Source: Parahaliea mediterranea (lineage in GTDB: Bacteria > Pseudomonadota > Gammaproteobacteria > Pseudomonadales > Halieaceae). Taken from it: a stretch of DNA of 64,000 nucleotides. The stretch lies in the NCBI RefSeq assembly GCF_003402235.1, contig NZ_QEWO01000002.1:744001-808000 (forward strand), given 5' to 3'. Below are positions 1 to 8,626 of the stretch, piece after piece; positions within the stretch are counted from its first letter, which is position 1; the number at the start of each line of letters is the position of its first letter. The notes beneath the pieces are model-generated. The model worked only from the letters and a program-made list of their open reading frames with translations. It ran no database searches and had not been told where the DNA came from. The translations under genes were made by a program, and so were the position numbers.

Positions 1-1210
1 GGGAGTAGCGCACAGCGGCGTCGCCGTATTGCGGCGTCAGGCGGGCGTTGAGATCGCCAATCAGCAAGGGGCCAAGCCCGGTACCGACGAGGCTGGCGAT
101 CATGGACCAGGTAGCCGCAGCCACCGAACGGCTATGGCCGGGCACCAGTTGCACGGCCAGTGACATGGCCGCAGGCGACCAGCAGGACGCCACCAGCGAC
201 GCGGCAATGGACAGTACAAACGCCTGGGGCATCACACCAAACAGCCGTGGTTCCGTGGGATACAGGTAAAAGCCGCAGGCCAGCGGCACCAGCAGCAGGC
301 AGGACAGGGCGGGCAGCCACACGTACCAGCGCCGGTCGCGCTGGGCCAGGCGGTCCAGCAGGTAGCCAAACAGCACCGCCCCCACCACGGTGGGCAGGGC
401 GCTGGTCACGAAATACCAGCCGCCGGCCTCCGCCGCCCCCATGCCGTACACCCGGCGCAGGAAGGTGGGCTCCCACAGGGCGCGGCCCATGCTGGGAATG
501 TTAATGAGGCAGGCAGCCAGGGTCAGGTACACAAAGGGCCGAATGGCGGCGAGTTGGCGCAGCTGGCGCCACAACCCCTGGCCCTTGTGGTGGGCGCCGC
601 CCTGGCGGTAGTCGCGCACGGTGAGCACAAACAGCATAGCCAGCAGCACGCCGGGCAGACCCACGCTGATCAGCGCCGTGCGCCAGCCCCACTGGGCGCT
701 GGCCCAACCGCCGTACACGGTGCCCACCGCCAGGCCGGCAATGGCGCCCACTGTCAGTAATGACATGGCGCGGGCGCGGCGCTCGGGGGCCACGTACTCG
801 GCAATCATGGCCTGGTTGGGCGGGCTGGCCCCGGCCTCCCCCAGCCCGACGCCCAGGCGAGTGAGCGCCAGCTGGGTGAAGTTCTGCGCCAGGCCGCCGA
901 GGGCCGTCATCAGGCTCCAGCTGAACAGGGCCAGCGACACGACCTTGGGCCGCGACCAGGCATCCGCCAGCCGCGCCAGGGGAATGCCCGCGAGGAAGTA
1001 GGTCAGTGCAAAGGCGAGCCCCATGACAAAACCCATCTGGCGGTCGCTGAGGGCGAGGTCGAGGCGGATGTCGTCCACCATCACCGACAGGATGGTGCGA
1101 TCGCAGGTGTTGAAGATGGTGACCAGGAAAATCAGCAGCAGCACGTAGCGGGTATAGGCCCGCGTGGGGGGCGCTGTCTCTGGCACTGGCGCTGACTCCG
1201 GCTCTGGCAT
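1..1210 (-). CDS. MFS transporter (partial, C-terminus off the left edge)
   Basis: This is a major facilitator superfamily permease of the inner membrane; about 403 residues are visible and the end is cut by the window edge. The frame reads MPEPESAPVPETAPPTRAYT, then a first hydrophobic helix (YVLLLIFLVTIF). The loop after helix 2 (ARLADAWSRPKV) corresponds to the MFS signature, and at least ten hydrophobic segments follow. The ATG chosen lies 40 bases after the stop of the upstream oxidoreductase on the same strand, so the two are probably co-transcribed. The substrate cannot be read from sequence; the context suggests a steroid-like compound or organic acid. The family call is firm and the role is inferred. 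Confidence 0.88.
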   Translation of the reverse strand, partial: MPEPESAPVPETAPPTRAYTRYVLLLIFLVTIFNTCDRTILSVMVDDIRLDLALSDRQMGFVMGLAFALTYFLAGIPLARLADAWSRPKVVSLALFSWSLMTALGGLAQNFTQLALTRLGVGLGEAGASPPNQAMIAEYVAPERRARAMSLLTVGAIAGLAVGTVYGGWASAQWGWRTALISVGLPGVLLAMLFVLTVRDYRQGGAHHKGQGLWRQLRQLAAIRPFVYLTLAACLINIPSMGRALWEPTFLRRVYGMGAAEAGGWYFVTSALPTVVGAVLFGYLLDRLAQRDRRWYVWLPALSCLLLVPLACGFYLYPTEPRLFGVMPQAFVLSIAASLVASCWSPAAMSLAVQLVPGHSRSVAAATWSMIASLVGTGLGPLLIGDLNARLTPQYGDAAVRYS

Positions 1211-1250
1211 CGCCGCCAGCACGGCTGCTGGCCCAGCGCCAGGCCCAGCT

Positions 1251-3320
1251 TCAGAGCTCACAGACAGCCCGGGCGGCCTGCTCGGTGGCTTGGCGGATCA
1301 GCCCCAGGCCGGTGCAGTCGCCGATGGCGATCACCTGTTCGCAGACTCCCGCCAGCTCATCGGCAAGGGTGGTATCGGCAACCGGGTCGCCGGCAATGAT
1401 GGCGGTGTCTGCTGCAAGGCTACCCGGGCGGCCATCGCGGGAAAACTGCACCGCGGCAGGTTCAATACGCTCTACCCGGATGCCGGTGATCACCACCACC
1501 CCCAGGCGGTCGAGGCGCACGGTGTGCTCCTGGCGCCGCTTGGGGCCAACTTCGGGCGCCAGTTCAGCGTGCTCACTGAGCAGGCTCACCCGGCGACCGC
1601 GCCTGGCCACAAACTCCGCCAGTTCCAGCGCCGCGAGGTCTGAACCGATCACACAGACCTGCTTGCCAAAGGGCAGGTAGTGCCGGGTCAGGCAACGCAG
1701 CAGCGCCGGCGTCAAACGGGCCTGTACCGCTGTCTGTAGTTGGCCCGGTGCGGCGGCCGCTAGACGCAGCGGCCAACTGGCCTGTGGCCCGGTACGCACC
1801 TCGCCAGACAGCAACTGGCGCAGTTCGCTACCGGTGAATACCCGCGCGCCGGATGAGCGCGGAATGTCAGGCACACGCACCTGCGCACCGCTGGCAACAA
1901 TAAGCACATCTGGTTGCAGCGCCGCGACCGATTCCCGGCTGGCCGTGGTTTGCAGGCGTACATCCACCGCAAGCCGCGCCAGTTCGCTGCGCAGGTAGTC
2001 CAGCAAGGGTTCGTTATCGCTGTGTACCGTGGCGGCAAAGAACAGGGAGCCGCCCAGTCGCGGCGAGCGCTCCAGCAGGGTCACCCGGAAGCCGCGTTCG
2101 GCGCCAAGGCGGGCGGCTTCCATGCCAGCTGTACCGCCACCGACAACCACCAGGTGCCTGGGCGTTGTCGCTGGCACGAGCGACAGCTGTGTTTCGCGTC
2201 CACTGAAGGCATTTACCGCGCAGTTCATGTTGGCGTCGAAGGGCGCAATCAACATGGAGTCGATGCAGTTCTGGCAGCTCAGGCAGCGGCGCAGTTCGCC
2301 CAGTCGCCCTCTGCGCAGTTTGTTGGGCAGCTGCGGGTCCGCCAGCAGGGGGCGGGCCATCATCACCACGTCCGCGTTGCCCTCCGCCACGACTCGCAGA
2401 GCCACCTCCGGCCGGTGGATGCGCCCCACCACCATCACCGGCACCTCCACCACGGCGCGAATGGCCGCCGCCACCGGCGCGTTGTAGGCCTCGGGATAGG
2501 CCGCTCCGCACACAATCTGCCCCACCAGTTTGTCGTGAGACACTCCGCCGCTCACCTGTATGCAGTCGGCGCCCGCCGCCACCAGTTGCGGTGCCAGCAG
2601 CTGGGTTTCCCACAGGGCGCGGCCGTCGAAGCTGTCCTCAAAGCCGGAGATACGCACGGTGACAGGAAAGTCCTCGCCCGCCGCGCGCTTGATGCATTGC
2701 AGGGTCTGCAGCAGCATTTTGGCGCGCCCTTCCAGGGTGTCGCCGCGGTAGTCATCCTCGCGCCGGTTGCGCTGGGGCGAAAGGAAGGAGCCGAGCAGCA
2801 TGTAGGCGTGGGCGGCGTGCAGTTCCATGCCGTCGTAGCCGGCCTGTCGCGCGCGCAGTGCCGCAGCGGCGTACTGGTCGATAATGGCGTCTATCTCATC
2901 CGCCGCCAGCACCCGCGACGGCCAGCCGGTGCCGGCGGCAATGCACACCGACGGCCCCACCGGGTCAGTCATGGACTCGGGCCCGGGGTGAGAAATCTGC
3001 GGCTGGATTTTCGCGCCCTCGGCGTGTACCCGCTCCACCAGCCGGCGGTGGCCATCGATAAAACGGTCGTCCCCCAGCGACAGGGACTGGGGCTGGTAGC
3101 GCTGGGCGGTGTCCACCGAGCACATTTCCACTGTCAGCAAACCCACCCCACCCCGGGCGCGGGTGGCGTGGTACTCAATGAGCCGGTCGGTAACCTCGAA
3201 GTCCGCACTGCCGTAGTTGGTGGTCATCGCCGACATGGCAATGCGGTTGGGCAGGGTCATCGAGCCGATGGTGACCGGCTCGAACAGGCGGGCGTAGCTG
3301 GCGCCGGGCATGGCGTTCAA
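1251..3320 (-). CDS. Old-yellow-enzyme / FadH-type NADH:flavin oxidoreductase with FeS centre
   Basis: A 689-residue two-part flavoprotein. The N-terminal FMN TIM barrel (about 1-340) carries HAAHAYMLLGSFLSPQRN, the OYE active-site strip. Next is a cysteine cluster (CLSCQNC, then a Cys after 14 residues) for a 4Fe-4S centre. The C-terminal FAD/NAD Rossmann half contains GGGTAGMEAARL. This is the architecture of 2,4-dienoyl-CoA reductase and of the bile-acid reductases BaiCD/BaiH. In this steroid-like context it may reduce an enone or dienone of a ring or side chain, which is inference. The Cys spacing (C-x2-C-x2-C-x14-C) differs by my recollection from the usual C-x2-C-x3-C-x11-C. It sits between the MFS and TonB receptor genes, all on the same strand. 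Confidence 0.9.
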   Translation of the reverse strand: MNAMPGASYARLFEPVTIGSMTLPNRIAMSAMTTNYGSADFEVTDRLIEYHATRARGGVGLLTVEMCSVDTAQRYQPQSLSLGDDRFIDGHRRLVERVHAEGAKIQPQISHPGPESMTDPVGPSVCIAAGTGWPSRVLAADEIDAIIDQYAAAALRARQAGYDGMELHAAHAYMLLGSFLSPQRNRREDDYRGDTLEGRAKMLLQTLQCIKRAAGEDFPVTVRISGFEDSFDGRALWETQLLAPQLVAAGADCIQVSGGVSHDKLVGQIVCGAAYPEAYNAPVAAAIRAVVEVPVMVVGRIHRPEVALRVVAEGNADVVMMARPLLADPQLPNKLRRGRLGELRRCLSCQNCIDSMLIAPFDANMNCAVNAFSGRETQLSLVPATTPRHLVVVGGGTAGMEAARLGAERGFRVTLLERSPRLGGSLFFAATVHSDNEPLLDYLRSELARLAVDVRLQTTASRESVAALQPDVLIVASGAQVRVPDIPRSSGARVFTGSELRQLLSGEVRTGPQASWPLRLAAAAPGQLQTAVQARLTPALLRCLTRHYLPFGKQVCVIGSDLAALELAEFVARRGRRVSLLSEHAELAPEVGPKRRQEHTVRLDRLGVVVITGIRVERIEPAAVQFSRDGRPGSLAADTAIIAGDPVADTTLADELAGVCEQVIAIGDCTGLGLIRQATEQAARAVCEL

Positions 3321-3350
3321 GCGCCGCTGGATGGCCGCAACAGGGCCATG

Positions 3351-5636
3351 TCAGAAGTTGAACTTCGCCGTTACCCCGACAATGCGCGGCGCCAGCTGGT
3401 TCTGCACTTCGATATAGCCGGTTTCCACGGTACCACTGTTGACCGGATCCAGCACCGGCGGAATAGGCTTGACCTGCAACAGGGCAGCGCGGTCGAACAG
3501 GTTCTTGCCCCACAGGAAGACATCCCAGCTGCCGTCCAGCGCCCTGAGGCCGGTGTACAGGTCGAGGAAGGCGTATCCCGGCAGATCGTCGTCGATGCTG
3601 GCGGCAAAGCGGCTGCTCTCGGCCTTCAGCAAACCGCGCAGGTACCATTCGCTACGGATGCGCGAAACCGGCAGGGAATATTCGCTGGTCAGCACCGCCG
3701 ACCACTGGGGCATGCGTCCCGCCGGCTCGCCGGTGAGGTCGCAGGTGTTGTAGGCGTATTCCACATCCGGTATCGGCTCGCCGTTGCTGCAAGGCACACC
3801 CTTGGCATCGGTGAACTCGGTGTCGTTGTAGCTGGCGGACAGGCTCGCCAGCCAGTTGGTGTCGATCAGATAGGAGAACTCCGCCTCCACCCCCATGGTC
3901 TCGGCCTCGCCCACGTTCACCACGGTATCCGTCTGGCCGATGCCGCCGCCGTCAATGGCCGGCTGGCGAAAGGCCACTGCGTTGGTCTGGTACTGGTAAT
4001 CGCTGTAGGTCTGGTAATAGGCCGCCAGGTTCAACAGGCCCCGGCTCTCCATCAGGCTCCACTTCATGCCCAGTTCCAGGTTGTCGCTGGTCTCGGAGTC
4101 GAAGGCGCCAAACTCGGTGGGCTGGGCGCGGGCCGAGATATTGGCGGCGCCGCTGCGCCAGCCACGGTCGTAGGAACCGTACACCATCATGTCCATGCTG
4201 AGGTTGTACTGGTATTTGAGGGTGCCGGTCCAGGCGCCCTCGTCGCCCTGCTGGTCTTCGGGTGCCACGCCGTCCCGGGTAATCACCTGTACCGGGCCCA
4301 CTTCGGTGCCGTCGCCCTGCAGTAAAAAGGCCTGGGTTTCAAAGGGCTGCTCTGAGAAGCGGTCCTCGTAGGTGTAGCGCAGGCCAACGGTCAGTACGCC
4401 GGCCTCGCTGAAGTCGAAGCTATTGTGCAAAAAGGCGCCCCAGCCGTCGCTGTTATTGGTGGCGGGGCCGGTGGTGTAGGTTTTGACGTTGATGCCGGGC
4501 AGCGGTGCAATCCAGTTCTGGGCGTCCACCCCAGTCAGGCTTTTGCTTTCGGCGTAAAACAGGCCGGCGGTCCAGTCCCACAGGTCGTTGCCGATGGAGG
4601 CCAAGCGCAGCTCGGTGTTTTTTACCGGCGATACGTCAGAGGGCACGTACTGGGTGCCGCCGCGCACGGCCACAAAGTCGTAGTCCAGGAACTGCTCTAT
4701 CTTGTCTTCCTGGTAGCTGCTGACCGAGGTCAGTATCCAGTCGTTGGGCAGGGTGTAGTTCATCTCCAGCACGGCGTACTTGGAGCGGCTTTCCAGCCAG
4801 GAATTGTCGCCACCCAGGGCAACCCGATCCTCAACGTCGATGCCGTTGCCATAGAGCACCTGATCCACATCCAGGTCGCTCTCGTTCTGGGTGTAGGACA
4901 GGCGCAAATCGAATACGTCGCTGGGCACCCAGCTCACCACCACGCGGCCGCCGCTGTAGTAGTCGTTGTCTTCGTTGCCGGTGGTGAGGTTTTCTACATC
5001 GTCGTCGCTGTCCTGGCTGTAAAGGCCCGCAACGCGCACGCTCAGTTCATTCTTGATGATGGGAATGGACACGCCGAACTGGGTGTTGGAGCCGCCGCGC
5101 TGGGAGAAGGACTGCTGCACATAGCCGTCCATCACCTCCATGTTGGGGCTGCGGGACTGCATGGTAATGGCGCCGGCTGGCGACGCCTTGCCGTAAAGGG
5201 TGCCCTGGGGGCCACGCAGCAGCTCCAGCCGCTCCAGGTCGAACAGGCCGGCAAACAGCCCTCGCTCCTGGCTGACGTAGGCGCCGTCCCAGTAGATGGT
5301 GACGCGGGGGCTGACCGCCGCGTCCAGGTCGGTACCCATGCCGCGCACCGCAATTTCGGTGTCATAACCCTGGCCGTTGATGGAAAAACCCGATACCAGC
5401 TTTTCCAGGTCGGTCAGCTCAAAGGAGGCAAACTGGTTCAGCTGGTCACCGCTGATGGCGTTCACCGTCATCGGAATATCGGCCAGCGACTCGGATTTTT
5501 TCTGGGCGGTGACAATCACCTCTTCAAGCACCATGGCGCCGTCCTGGCCGAGGGCGGGCACGGCGCACAGCGAAAGCAGGGCCGCGGCCAGTGGCTTCTG
5601 GCTGGGGCGGCGAGCGCCCCGGGTGGCGAACAACAT
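3351..5636 (-). CDS. TonB-dependent outer-membrane receptor
   Basis: A 761-residue outer-membrane active transporter. After a signal peptide ending near ALG-QDG comes a plug domain with the TonB-box-like VLEEVIVTAQKKSES and the plug motif RGPQGTLYGKASPAGAI, followed by a long beta-barrel. The protein ends in aromatic residues (GVTAKFNF), as expected for barrel assembly. An ATG nine codons upstream (5663) is possible, but a GGGGA element seven bases before the ATG at 5636 favours the shorter start. It belongs to the same receptor type as the one at 60-62 kb (EEIVVTAQ box). Its position next to an FMN reductase, an MFS permease and a Rieske oxygenase suggests import of a hydrophobic sterol-like compound; the ligand is unknown. 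Confidence 0.93.
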   Translation of the reverse strand: MLFATRGARRPSQKPLAAALLSLCAVPALGQDGAMVLEEVIVTAQKKSESLADIPMTVNAISGDQLNQFASFELTDLEKLVSGFSINGQGYDTEIAVRGMGTDLDAAVSPRVTIYWDGAYVSQERGLFAGLFDLERLELLRGPQGTLYGKASPAGAITMQSRSPNMEVMDGYVQQSFSQRGGSNTQFGVSIPIIKNELSVRVAGLYSQDSDDDVENLTTGNEDNDYYSGGRVVVSWVPSDVFDLRLSYTQNESDLDVDQVLYGNGIDVEDRVALGGDNSWLESRSKYAVLEMNYTLPNDWILTSVSSYQEDKIEQFLDYDFVAVRGGTQYVPSDVSPVKNTELRLASIGNDLWDWTAGLFYAESKSLTGVDAQNWIAPLPGINVKTYTTGPATNNSDGWGAFLHNSFDFSEAGVLTVGLRYTYEDRFSEQPFETQAFLLQGDGTEVGPVQVITRDGVAPEDQQGDEGAWTGTLKYQYNLSMDMMVYGSYDRGWRSGAANISARAQPTEFGAFDSETSDNLELGMKWSLMESRGLLNLAAYYQTYSDYQYQTNAVAFRQPAIDGGGIGQTDTVVNVGEAETMGVEAEFSYLIDTNWLASLSASYNDTEFTDAKGVPCSNGEPIPDVEYAYNTCDLTGEPAGRMPQWSAVLTSEYSLPVSRIRSEWYLRGLLKAESSRFAASIDDDLPGYAFLDLYTGLRALDGSWDVFLWGKNLFDRAALLQVKPIPPVLDPVNSGTVETGYIEVQNQLAPRIVGVTAKFNF

Positions 5637-5756
5637 AAAACAATCCCCGTTTTTTATAGACATCGTTTATGGGAAGCGCCGCTTATCCAACGCTGCGCGC
5701 CGGGTTTGCGGCGCGCTGGCAGGCGCCCGGCAGCCAGGTCAGTATATTGTTTTTCG

Positions 5757-5771
5757 TTGCTAGTGCAATGT
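5757..5771 (-). promoter_or_regulatory. Candidate regulatory site upstream of the TonB receptor
   Basis: On the minus strand the site reads ACATTGCACTAGCAA. It contains the near-dyad TTGC-N4-GCAA and overlaps an AACATT half-site (5767-5772). Near-identical 15-mers occur upstream of the first Rieske gene (6787-6801) and at 27760-27774. It lies about 120 bases before the TonB receptor start. The function is inferred from recurrence only. Confidence 0.4.
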
Positions 5772-5778
5772 TTTTAGT

Positions 5779-6714
5779 TCAGGCGGCGTAGAATTGCCCG
5801 GCCCAGCGCCGGAACTTGGCGATGGGTCCGTCGCCGTCGCACAGGCGCGGCTCGGCGAGATAGCGCTTGTTCTCCCAGATGGGAATATCCTCGCCCAGCT
5901 GGCGGTTCACCTCTTCCACAAAGGCCATGGCGATGCGGTCGATCTTCGGGTCGTTGTCGGGGTTGTGGTACCAGACATGGTTGTGCTGCTCGCTGGTTTC
6001 GCTGTCGATGGGCACATTGGTGGTCACCATGCAGATATCCACCAGGGTGGAATAGCGCACCACCGACCAGCCAAAGCCCAGGCTGTCGGTGTTCAGCGTG
6101 CCCTCCACCGGCCCCCGCGAACTGGGGAACAGTTGCCGGCTGCGCATGATCATGGCCGGCCCCTCCAGGGTGAACTCATCGTAGCTGGCTTCGCCCGGGT
6201 GCTGGTGTATGGTCTGGAAGTGGGCGCTGTCGGCGGTGTTTTCGGCCATTTCCTGCAGGCAGGTGCCAATGCGGTGGGGCCGGCTCAGGGGGCCTTTCCA
6301 GGCCGCGTCGGCGCACTCGGGTATCTCGGGCAGCTGCCACAGGGGCGGCTCTCCCTGCGGGTGATACCAGGCCATCAGCACGCCGTAGTATTCCTTGATG
6401 GGATAAGTGGTCAGGCAGGCCTTGTCGTTCAGGCGCCTGGCGTAGTCGATTTCCCGCACGGCGCCGCTGCCGTCAAAGCGCCAGTGATGAAACGGGCATT
6501 CGAGCAGCTCGCCCCTGACCTTGCCGCCCACCGCCAGATTGGCGCCCAGATGGGGGCAGTAGAGGTCCTGCAGGTGGGCCGCGCCGGCCTCGTCCCGCCA
6601 CAGCACCAGGTCGCGGCCAAAGTAGCGCACCTGGCTCACCTCACCCACCGCCAGCGCGTCGGCGTAGCCCACATGAAACCAGCCAAAGGGTACCGGAAAG
6701 GGAAATCGACTCAT
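5779..6714 (-). CDS. Rieske non-heme iron oxygenase, KshA/DAF-36-like (1)
   Basis: A 311-residue terminal oxygenase. The Rieske ligands are C53/H55 (CPHLG) and C73/H76 (CPFHHW). The mononuclear iron site is seen as ENTADSAHFQTIH (D-x2-H-x4-H). The ending DGDGPIAKFRRWAGQFY resembles 3-ketosteroid 9alpha-hydroxylase KshA and cholesterol 7-desaturase DAF-36/Neverland. Such enzymes hydroxylate or desaturate steroid nuclei and need a separate reductase, which is not seen in this window. The start is the ATG before SRFPFPVPFGW; twelve upstream codons lack family similarity. A second paralogue lies at 17801-18766. The family is firm and the exact substrate is unknown. Confidence 0.9.
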   Translation of the reverse strand: MSRFPFPVPFGWFHVGYADALAVGEVSQVRYFGRDLVLWRDEAGAAHLQDLYCPHLGANLAVGGKVRGELLECPFHHWRFDGSGAVREIDYARRLNDKACLTTYPIKEYYGVLMAWYHPQGEPPLWQLPEIPECADAAWKGPLSRPHRIGTCLQEMAENTADSAHFQTIHQHPGEASYDEFTLEGPAMIMRSRQLFPSSRGPVEGTLNTDSLGFGWSVVRYSTLVDICMVTTNVPIDSETSEQHNHVWYHNPDNDPKIDRIAMAFVEEVNRQLGEDIPIWENKRYLAEPRLCDGDGPIAKFRRWAGQFYAA

Positions 6715-6785
6715 GACGGCGCTCTCGTTGTTAGCGGCTTTCCCCCGCAAGGGTGGTTGCGGCCCGCGGCGTGGTCAAGCGCAAT

Positions 6786-6805
6786 AACATTTCTATTGCA
6801 ACTTA
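6786..6805. promoter_or_regulatory. Candidate AACATTT-type operator between Rieske 1 and the aldolase gene
   Basis: The sequence AACATTTCTATTGCAACTTA has one good AACATTT half-site and a poor second arm. Its inner 15-mer (6787-6801) matches the sites at 5757-5771 and 27760-27774. It lies in the divergent 200-base gap between the Rieske gene (start 6714) and the class II aldolase gene (start 6915), so it could serve either. The call is based on recurrence only. Confidence 0.4.
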
Positions 6806-6914
6806 ATATGGCTAGTACAAAGACTTGAGCCGCCCACGGGCAATCCCGCGCCAACCGCACCGCCAGCCGGGTTATGCTCCACGGTAGATAACAATCACAA
6901 GGGAGGGTGCCGGC

Positions 6915-7703
6915 ATGGACCGATTCGAACACCTCAACCGCGACATTATGGCCGCCATTGCCCCGCGCCCGGGGCGCTATCCGCTGCTTGGCCAGATTTC
7001 GCTAAAAGGGCAGATCGCCCTGCTCTGCCGCATGGCCTTTCGCGAAGGCTGGAACGAACACCTGGCCGGGCACATTACCGTGCGCCTGCCCGACGGCAAC
7101 CTGCTATGCAACCCCTGGGAGCTGACCTGGGACGAAGTCACCGAGGCAGACATTGTCACCGTTAACCCGCAGGGCGAAGTGCAGGACAGCGACTGGAACG
7201 TTACCCCGGCGATTGGCCTGCACCTGCAACTGCACGCCGCCCGCCCCGACGTTCATGTGGTGATGCACAACCACCCCGAGTGGAGCGGCCTGTGGGCCTG
7301 CCTGGGAGAGTCGCCACCGCCGCTGGACCAGGCCGGCGCCTATGTAGACGGCCCGCTGCCGGTGGTCAGCGAGTACGACGGCACCTTTGATGACCGCGAT
7401 ATCACCGCGGCCCTGGTGAGCGCCCTGGGCGATGCCAAGTGGGCCCTGTTGGCCAACCACGGCGCGCTGGTGCTGGGCGCCAACCTGCGCCAGGCCCACC
7501 TGCGCATGGCCACCCTGGAATGGCGCAGCAAGCGCGCCTGGCAGGCTCGGCTTGCCGGCGGCGGCCAAGTACTGCCAGAGGCCATGGTGCGGCAGATCGC
7601 CCTGCCCGACGCCAACGGCTTTCCCTTTCTCTTTGAAGCCATGGCCCGCCGTGAACTGCGGCTGGACCCGGGCATTCTCAACGCAGCGGAGACAACAGCA
7701 TGA
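6915..7703 (+). CDS. Class II aldolase/adducin family protein
   Basis: A 262-residue member of the zinc-dependent class II aldolase/adducin fold, which includes fuculose-phosphate aldolase, RhaD and several decarboxylases. Zinc ligands are visible as HNHPEWSG (H-x-H) and ANHGALVLG. A strong GGGAGG ribosome site precedes the ATG. The last bases overlap the start of the TauD-like gene (ATGA), the first junction of a four-gene run 6915-10270. In this company (dioxygenase, thiolase, DUF35) it may cleave or dehydrate a side-chain or ring intermediate; that role is inferred. No phosphate-sugar context is present. Confidence 0.85.
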   Translation: MDRFEHLNRDIMAAIAPRPGRYPLLGQISLKGQIALLCRMAFREGWNEHLAGHITVRLPDGNLLCNPWELTWDEVTEADIVTVNPQGEVQDSDWNVTPAIGLHLQLHAARPDVHVVMHNHPEWSGLWACLGESPPPLDQAGAYVDGPLPVVSEYDGTFDDRDITAALVSALGDAKWALLANHGALVLGANLRQAHLRMATLEWRSKRAWQARLAGGGQVLPEAMVRQIALPDANGFPFLFEAMARRELRLDPGILNAAETTA

Positions 7704-8626
7704 GCTTGCAGGTAAGGCCCCTGGACAACGTGGGTGTGGAAGTTGGCGGCTTCGATATTAACGCGCCCATTTCCGACACCCTGGCCAAAGAGCTGAAACA
7801 GATCTGGCTGGAGCACGGCATTGTGCTGTTTCGCGACCAGGACATCGACCCCGGCAAACAGATTGAATTCAGCCGTATTTTCGGGCCGCTGGAAATGCAC
7901 CCGCTGAAGGCCACCACCAACGACGAGTACCCGGAGCTGTTCGAGCTGGTCAACGAGCCGGGCAAGGACCAGTACGCCACTGCCATCTACAACGGCGAAA
8001 CCCTGGTCAACAAGCTCGACTGGCACATGGATTTGCACTACACCGGCAAGCCCAACCACGGCGCGGTACTGCGGGCAGTGGTGTGCGCCAGCGAAAAGGG
8101 GCTGACCGGCTTTGGCGACCTGGCCAAGGCCTGGGACGCCCTGGATACAGACAAGCAGGCCCTGCTGGAAAAACTGGAGATCGTCTACTGCTTCGCGATG
8201 CAGCGCCGCAACATGCGCTTTGTGGACATGGAGGGCTACCAGCCGGGGCCCCACAGCCCGAAAAACCCGGCCCAGATGCGCTTTCCCAACTTCCCCGACG
8301 TGGCCTATCCGGCGGTGGTGACCCACCCGATCACCGGGCGCAAGGTGCTGGAGATCGTCGAGCTGAACCTGGACCGGGTGTACGCCCCGGCCCGCGCCGG
8401 CCTGTGCCACGACGAGGCCATGGATCTGCTGCGGGAACTGGTGGCGCACATCCGCCGCCCCGAGTTTCACTACTTTCACGAATGGCGCGAGGGCGACATG
8501 GTGCTGTGGGACAACTGGCGCGCCATGCATTGCACCACCGGCACCCGCCCCGGCGTCAATCGCCTCATTCACCGCACAACCATTGCCGGCGACGCCACCC
8601 TGGGGCGGGTGCTGGATGAGGCCTGA
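7700..8626 (+). CDS. TauD/TfdA-family Fe(II)/2-oxoglutarate dioxygenase
   Basis: A 308-residue dioxygenase. The iron-binding triad is visible as DWHMDLHY (H-x-D) near residue 112 and a distal His in NRLIHRTTIAGD near the C-terminus, with the 2-oxoglutarate-binding Arg in the same strip. Family members hydroxylate small acids such as taurine, 2,4-D or carnitine precursors, coupled to decarboxylation of 2-oxoglutarate. It overlaps the aldolase gene upstream by four bases and the thiolase gene downstream by eleven, so translational coupling is likely. The substrate is unknown; the neighbours favour a lipid or steroid acid. Confidence 0.9.
   Translation: MSLQVRPLDNVGVEVGGFDINAPISDTLAKELKQIWLEHGIVLFRDQDIDPGKQIEFSRIFGPLEMHPLKATTNDEYPELFELVNEPGKDQYATAIYNGETLVNKLDWHMDLHYTGKPNHGAVLRAVVCASEKGLTGFGDLAKAWDALDTDKQALLEKLEIVYCFAMQRRNMRFVDMEGYQPGPHSPKNPAQMRFPNFPDVAYPAVVTHPITGRKVLEIVELNLDRVYAPARAGLCHDEAMDLLRELVAHIRRPEFHYFHEWREGDMVLWDNWRAMHCTTGTRPGVNRLIHRTTIAGDATLGRVLDEA

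Noticed and set aside
1914-4325. Long plus-strand open frame (about 803 codons) opposite the oxidoreductase and TonB receptor
   Set aside because: It is rich in His/Gly/Gln with no domain pattern and lies antisense to two clear genes; high GC makes such frames common.
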